DNA of 22,898 nt, from contig VSNR01000059.1 in NCBI GenBank assembly GCA_009774345.1, positions 1 to 22,898 of the forward strand, given 5' to 3'. A program made the position numbers and the translations under genes. Of this stretch, positions 21,010 to 22,898 are shown one piece after another (the stretch's first letter is position 1; each line of letters starts with the position of its first letter). Origin of the DNA: Lachnospiraceae bacterium. Lineage in GTDB: Bacteria > Bacillota > Clostridia > Lachnospirales > Lachnospiraceae. The notes below the pieces were generated by a model that saw nothing but the letters and a program-made list of their open reading frames with translations, did not search any database and was not told where the DNA came from.

Positions 21010-21034
21010 TGTATATATCAAATTTTTTATTAAA

Positions 21035-21058
21035 AATAATTACTGGGAAATAATTATT
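21035..21058. promoter_or_regulatory. AT-rich dyad upstream of the thioesterase gene
   Basis: AATAATTA (21035-21042) and TAATTATT (21051-21058) are perfect inverted repeats around an 8-base centre, directly upstream of the ribosome binding site at 21061. It could be an operator or a leader hairpin. AT-rich DNA makes chance dyads more likely. Confidence 0.3.
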
Positions 21059-21077
21059 ATAAGGAAGGAGTCCTCTT

Positions 21078-21521
21078 ATGAAAAACTATGATGAAATCAG
21101 AAATCACTTTTATGGAACACTGGGTTTTATACAGTTGCTTGATATGCGGATCACAGAACTCTCAGAAGGATACTGCAAAGGCGAAATGCCCCTGCGGCCT
21201 GAAATTCTAAATCCACTTGGCACCGTACATGGCGGCTGCACCTTCGCACTCGCTGACACCATCGGCGGCAGTGCTGCGCTCACGCACGGCAACAGCGTTG
21301 TGACGGTTGACAGCAATATTCATTATCTGGCGCCCGCCTGCAACACTGAAAAACTGATTGCTGAAGCCAAAGAAATCAAATACGGCTCCACCATCGCCGT
21401 CTACGAAGTCAATGTCTATAAGACGGATGGCACAATGGTTGCCACCTCTACCCAGTCCTATTTTATTGTATCGAAAAAAGATAAGGAAGGGCAGGAAACG
21501 AAAGGGCAGGAGAACGCGTAA
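21078..21521 (+). CDS. PaaI-type hotdog-fold acyl-CoA thioesterase
   Basis: A 147-residue cytoplasmic thioesterase. The hotdog motif LNPLGTVHGGCTFALADTIG, with His51-Gly52-Gly53 and the catalytic Asp60, is the signature of PaaI-like enzymes that hydrolyse phenylacetyl-CoA and related thioesters. The second half gives the beta-sheet core (VTVDSNIHYLAPA, IAVYEVNVYKTDG). AAGGAAGGAG precedes the ATG. The gene converges on a phenylacetate-CoA ligase gene only 20 bases away, and the pair may balance formation and removal of aryl-acetyl-CoA. The last 15 residues are charged and probably disordered. Confidence 0.88.
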   Translation: MKNYDEIRNHFYGTLGFIQLLDMRITELSEGYCKGEMPLRPEILNPLGTVHGGCTFALADTIGGSAALTHGNSVVTVDSNIHYLAPACNTEKLIAEAKEIKYGSTIAVYEVNVYKTDGTMVATSTQSYFIVSKKDKEGQETKGQENA

Positions 21522-21541
21522 CTGCTCTCCCGCCTATATGT

Positions 21542-22849
21542 TTATTTGTTATAAAGATCTCTTCTGTCAATGACGCGGACTGCTTTGCCCTCGCTTCTGG
21601 CGATTGTCTTAGGCTCGACCACCTTCACATCTACTTTGATGCCCAGCATGGATTTTAAGCCCGCCACGATCGAGCGCTCCCGTTCTGCCTTATTGAACGA
21701 GGCATCCTCTGCCATCTGAGGTGTCTTTTCTACCTGCACTTCGATGGTATCATTATTCCCGATACGGTCTACCACGATCTGGTAATTTGCCTCATATCCT
21801 TTGTTTAACAGCACTGTTTCAATCTGTGACGGCCATACATTGACCCCTTTTACCACCATCATGTCATCGCTGCGCCCCATCGGTTTATGCATCCGAATAT
21901 GTGTACGTCCACAGGAGCATTTCTTTCTGGTAAGATAGCACAAATCACGCGTGCGGTATCGAAGAAGCGGAAATGCTTTTTTGGTGATACAGGTAAATAC
22001 CAACTCGCCAATCTCACCCTCAGGAAGCACTTCGCCCGTATCAGGATTGATGATTTCAGGAATAAAATGATCCTCTTGTATGTGCATTCCCTGCTGCTCC
22101 TCACACTCAAAGGAAACACCGGGACCAGAAATCTCAGTCAGTCCATAAATATCATACGCCTTGATTCCAAGCGAATTTTCTATATTTTTGCGCATTTCCT
22201 CTGTCCAAGGCTCCGCGCCAAAGATGCCCGCCTTGAGTTTGATCTGGTCCCGAAGCCCTCTCGCATTGATTTCCTCTCCGAGGTTCGCAGCGTAAGACGG
22301 CGTACAGCACAGAATCGTCGAACCAAGATCCGCCATAAATTGCAGCTGGCGCTCTGTATTTCCAGAGGACATCGGCAGTGTCAGGCAGCCTACCTTATGC
22401 GAACCGCCGTTTAATCCCGGACCGCCTGTAAAGAGTCCGTAGCCATAGCAGACATGACACACATCCTCCCTCGTGCCGCCTGCTGCCACGATTGCCCTCG
22501 CGCAGCACTCTTCCCACACATCAATGTCCTCCTGCGTGTAAAAAGCCACCACGCGCCGCCCTGTTGTACCGCTGGTGGACTGGATGCGCACACAATCTGA
22601 CAATGGAACTGCCAGCAGCCCATATGGATACTGGTCGCGCAGGTCATCCTTGTTGATAAAAGGAAGTTTATGTAAGTCCTCTATCCCCTTTACATCCTCT
22701 GGCTTTACACCTGCTGCGTCCATTTTATCCCGATAAAATGCTACGTTATCATATACATACTTTACCTGTTTTACCAAGCGTTCACTTTGCAGCTTCTGAA
22801 TCTGCTCTACCGGCATTGTCTCAATGACCGGCTGATAATAATTTGCCAT
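21542..22849 (-). CDS. paaK: Phenylacetate-CoA ligase
   Basis: A 435-residue adenylate-forming enzyme that converts phenylacetate or indoleacetate, ATP and CoA to the CoA thioester. The phosphate-binding motif STSGTTGRRV (91-100), the YDIYGLTEISGPGV motif and the C-terminal lysine in RSEGKAVRV (Lys422) are present. A CSCGR element before the hinge is typical of the anaerobe branch. GGAGAAATATAA precedes the ATG. In gut and environmental anaerobes these genes often neighbour indolepyruvate ferredoxin oxidoreductase genes, serving aromatic amino-acid oxidation; any such genes would lie beyond the right edge. Full length, nothing missing. Confidence 0.93.
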   Translation of the reverse strand: MANYYQPVIETMPVEQIQKLQSERLVKQVKYVYDNVAFYRDKMDAAGVKPEDVKGIEDLHKLPFINKDDLRDQYPYGLLAVPLSDCVRIQSTSGTTGRRVVAFYTQEDIDVWEECCARAIVAAGGTREDVCHVCYGYGLFTGGPGLNGGSHKVGCLTLPMSSGNTERQLQFMADLGSTILCCTPSYAANLGEEINARGLRDQIKLKAGIFGAEPWTEEMRKNIENSLGIKAYDIYGLTEISGPGVSFECEEQQGMHIQEDHFIPEIINPDTGEVLPEGEIGELVFTCITKKAFPLLRYRTRDLCYLTRKKCSCGRTHIRMHKPMGRSDDMMVVKGVNVWPSQIETVLLNKGYEANYQIVVDRIGNNDTIEVQVEKTPQMAEDASFNKAERERSIVAGLKSMLGIKVDVKVVEPKTIARSEGKAVRVIDRRDLYNK

Positions 22850-22864
22850 TTATATTTCTCCTTC

Positions 22865-22882
22865 ACTTTAATTATTTAAAGT
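22865..22882. promoter_or_regulatory. Dyad upstream of paaK
   Basis: ACTTTAA-TTAT-TTAAAGT is a perfect 7-base-pair inverted repeat with a 4-base centre, 16 bases upstream of the paaK start codon. The position suits an operator or a leader hairpin. The promoter itself is not clearly seen before the window edge. Confidence 0.35.
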
Positions 22883-22898
22883 TATACATTTATAAAGT

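Overview
The window reads as a chromosome segment of a spore-forming, anaerobic Firmicute, most likely a Lachnospiraceae-type Clostridium relative. The signs are a SpoVAF-type germination protein behind a sigma-G-like promoter, strong AGGAGG ribosome binding sites, a one-piece tmRNA, LytTR/GHKL two-component systems, an anaerobe-type phenylacetate-CoA ligase and a HemW/LepA pair. This placement is inferred from gene content, not from a search.

Left part (1-6136). A BlaI-type repressor and a BlaR1-type membrane metalloprotease form an overlapping pair behind an operator-rich promoter. Next comes a roughly 1.05 kb insert carrying a single Rpn/PD-(D/E)XK gene with its own promoter. The insert is bracketed by two copies of the junction between the blaR1-like gene and a convergent histidine kinase gene. 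The Rpn gene has a four-residue repeat (NQGI/SQGI) and a possible internal start just before it, which is the architecture of the intragenic toxin-antitoxin phage-defence Rpn genes. On the minus strand follow an NfeD protein, an SPFH/stomatin protein, a LytTR response regulator and a GHKL sensor kinase, closely spaced and probably co-transcribed.

Middle part (6137-15260), all minus strand: potA-potB-potC-potD (polyamine-type ABC transporter), lepA, hemW, a CsoR-type metal repressor, a DUF3783 protein and a ThyX-like protein. Spacing is tight throughout, so this may be one long transcript. PotA carries what looks like a duplicated C-terminal TOBE domain. The substrate-binding protein is anchored by a C-terminal membrane helix instead of a lipid.

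Right part (15224-18966), minus strand: a LytTR regulator, a multi-pass GHKL kinase, a small DUF3887-type lipoprotein and a CPBP-family membrane protease, closed by a hairpin terminator. Between the protease stop codon and that terminator lies a short coding remnant of another gene. This looks like a self-contained envelope-sensing or peptide-sensing module.

Right end (18967-22898): a stand-alone spoVAF-like gene on the plus strand with sigma-G-type promoter and terminator, the tmRNA gene ssrA with promoter and terminator, a PaaI-type thioesterase (plus) and a convergent phenylacetate-CoA ligase (minus) whose promoter region runs off the window.

The most interesting candidates are the Rpn gene-within-a-gene and its duplicated-junction insertion site, the kinase/regulator/lipoprotein/protease module, the ThyX-like protein with an RHK variant motif, and the BlaR1 homologue with an unfamiliar sensor domain. 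No CRISPR array, tRNA, rRNA or recognisable transposase was seen. No gene-free stretch exceeds 300 bases except where the tmRNA fills it.
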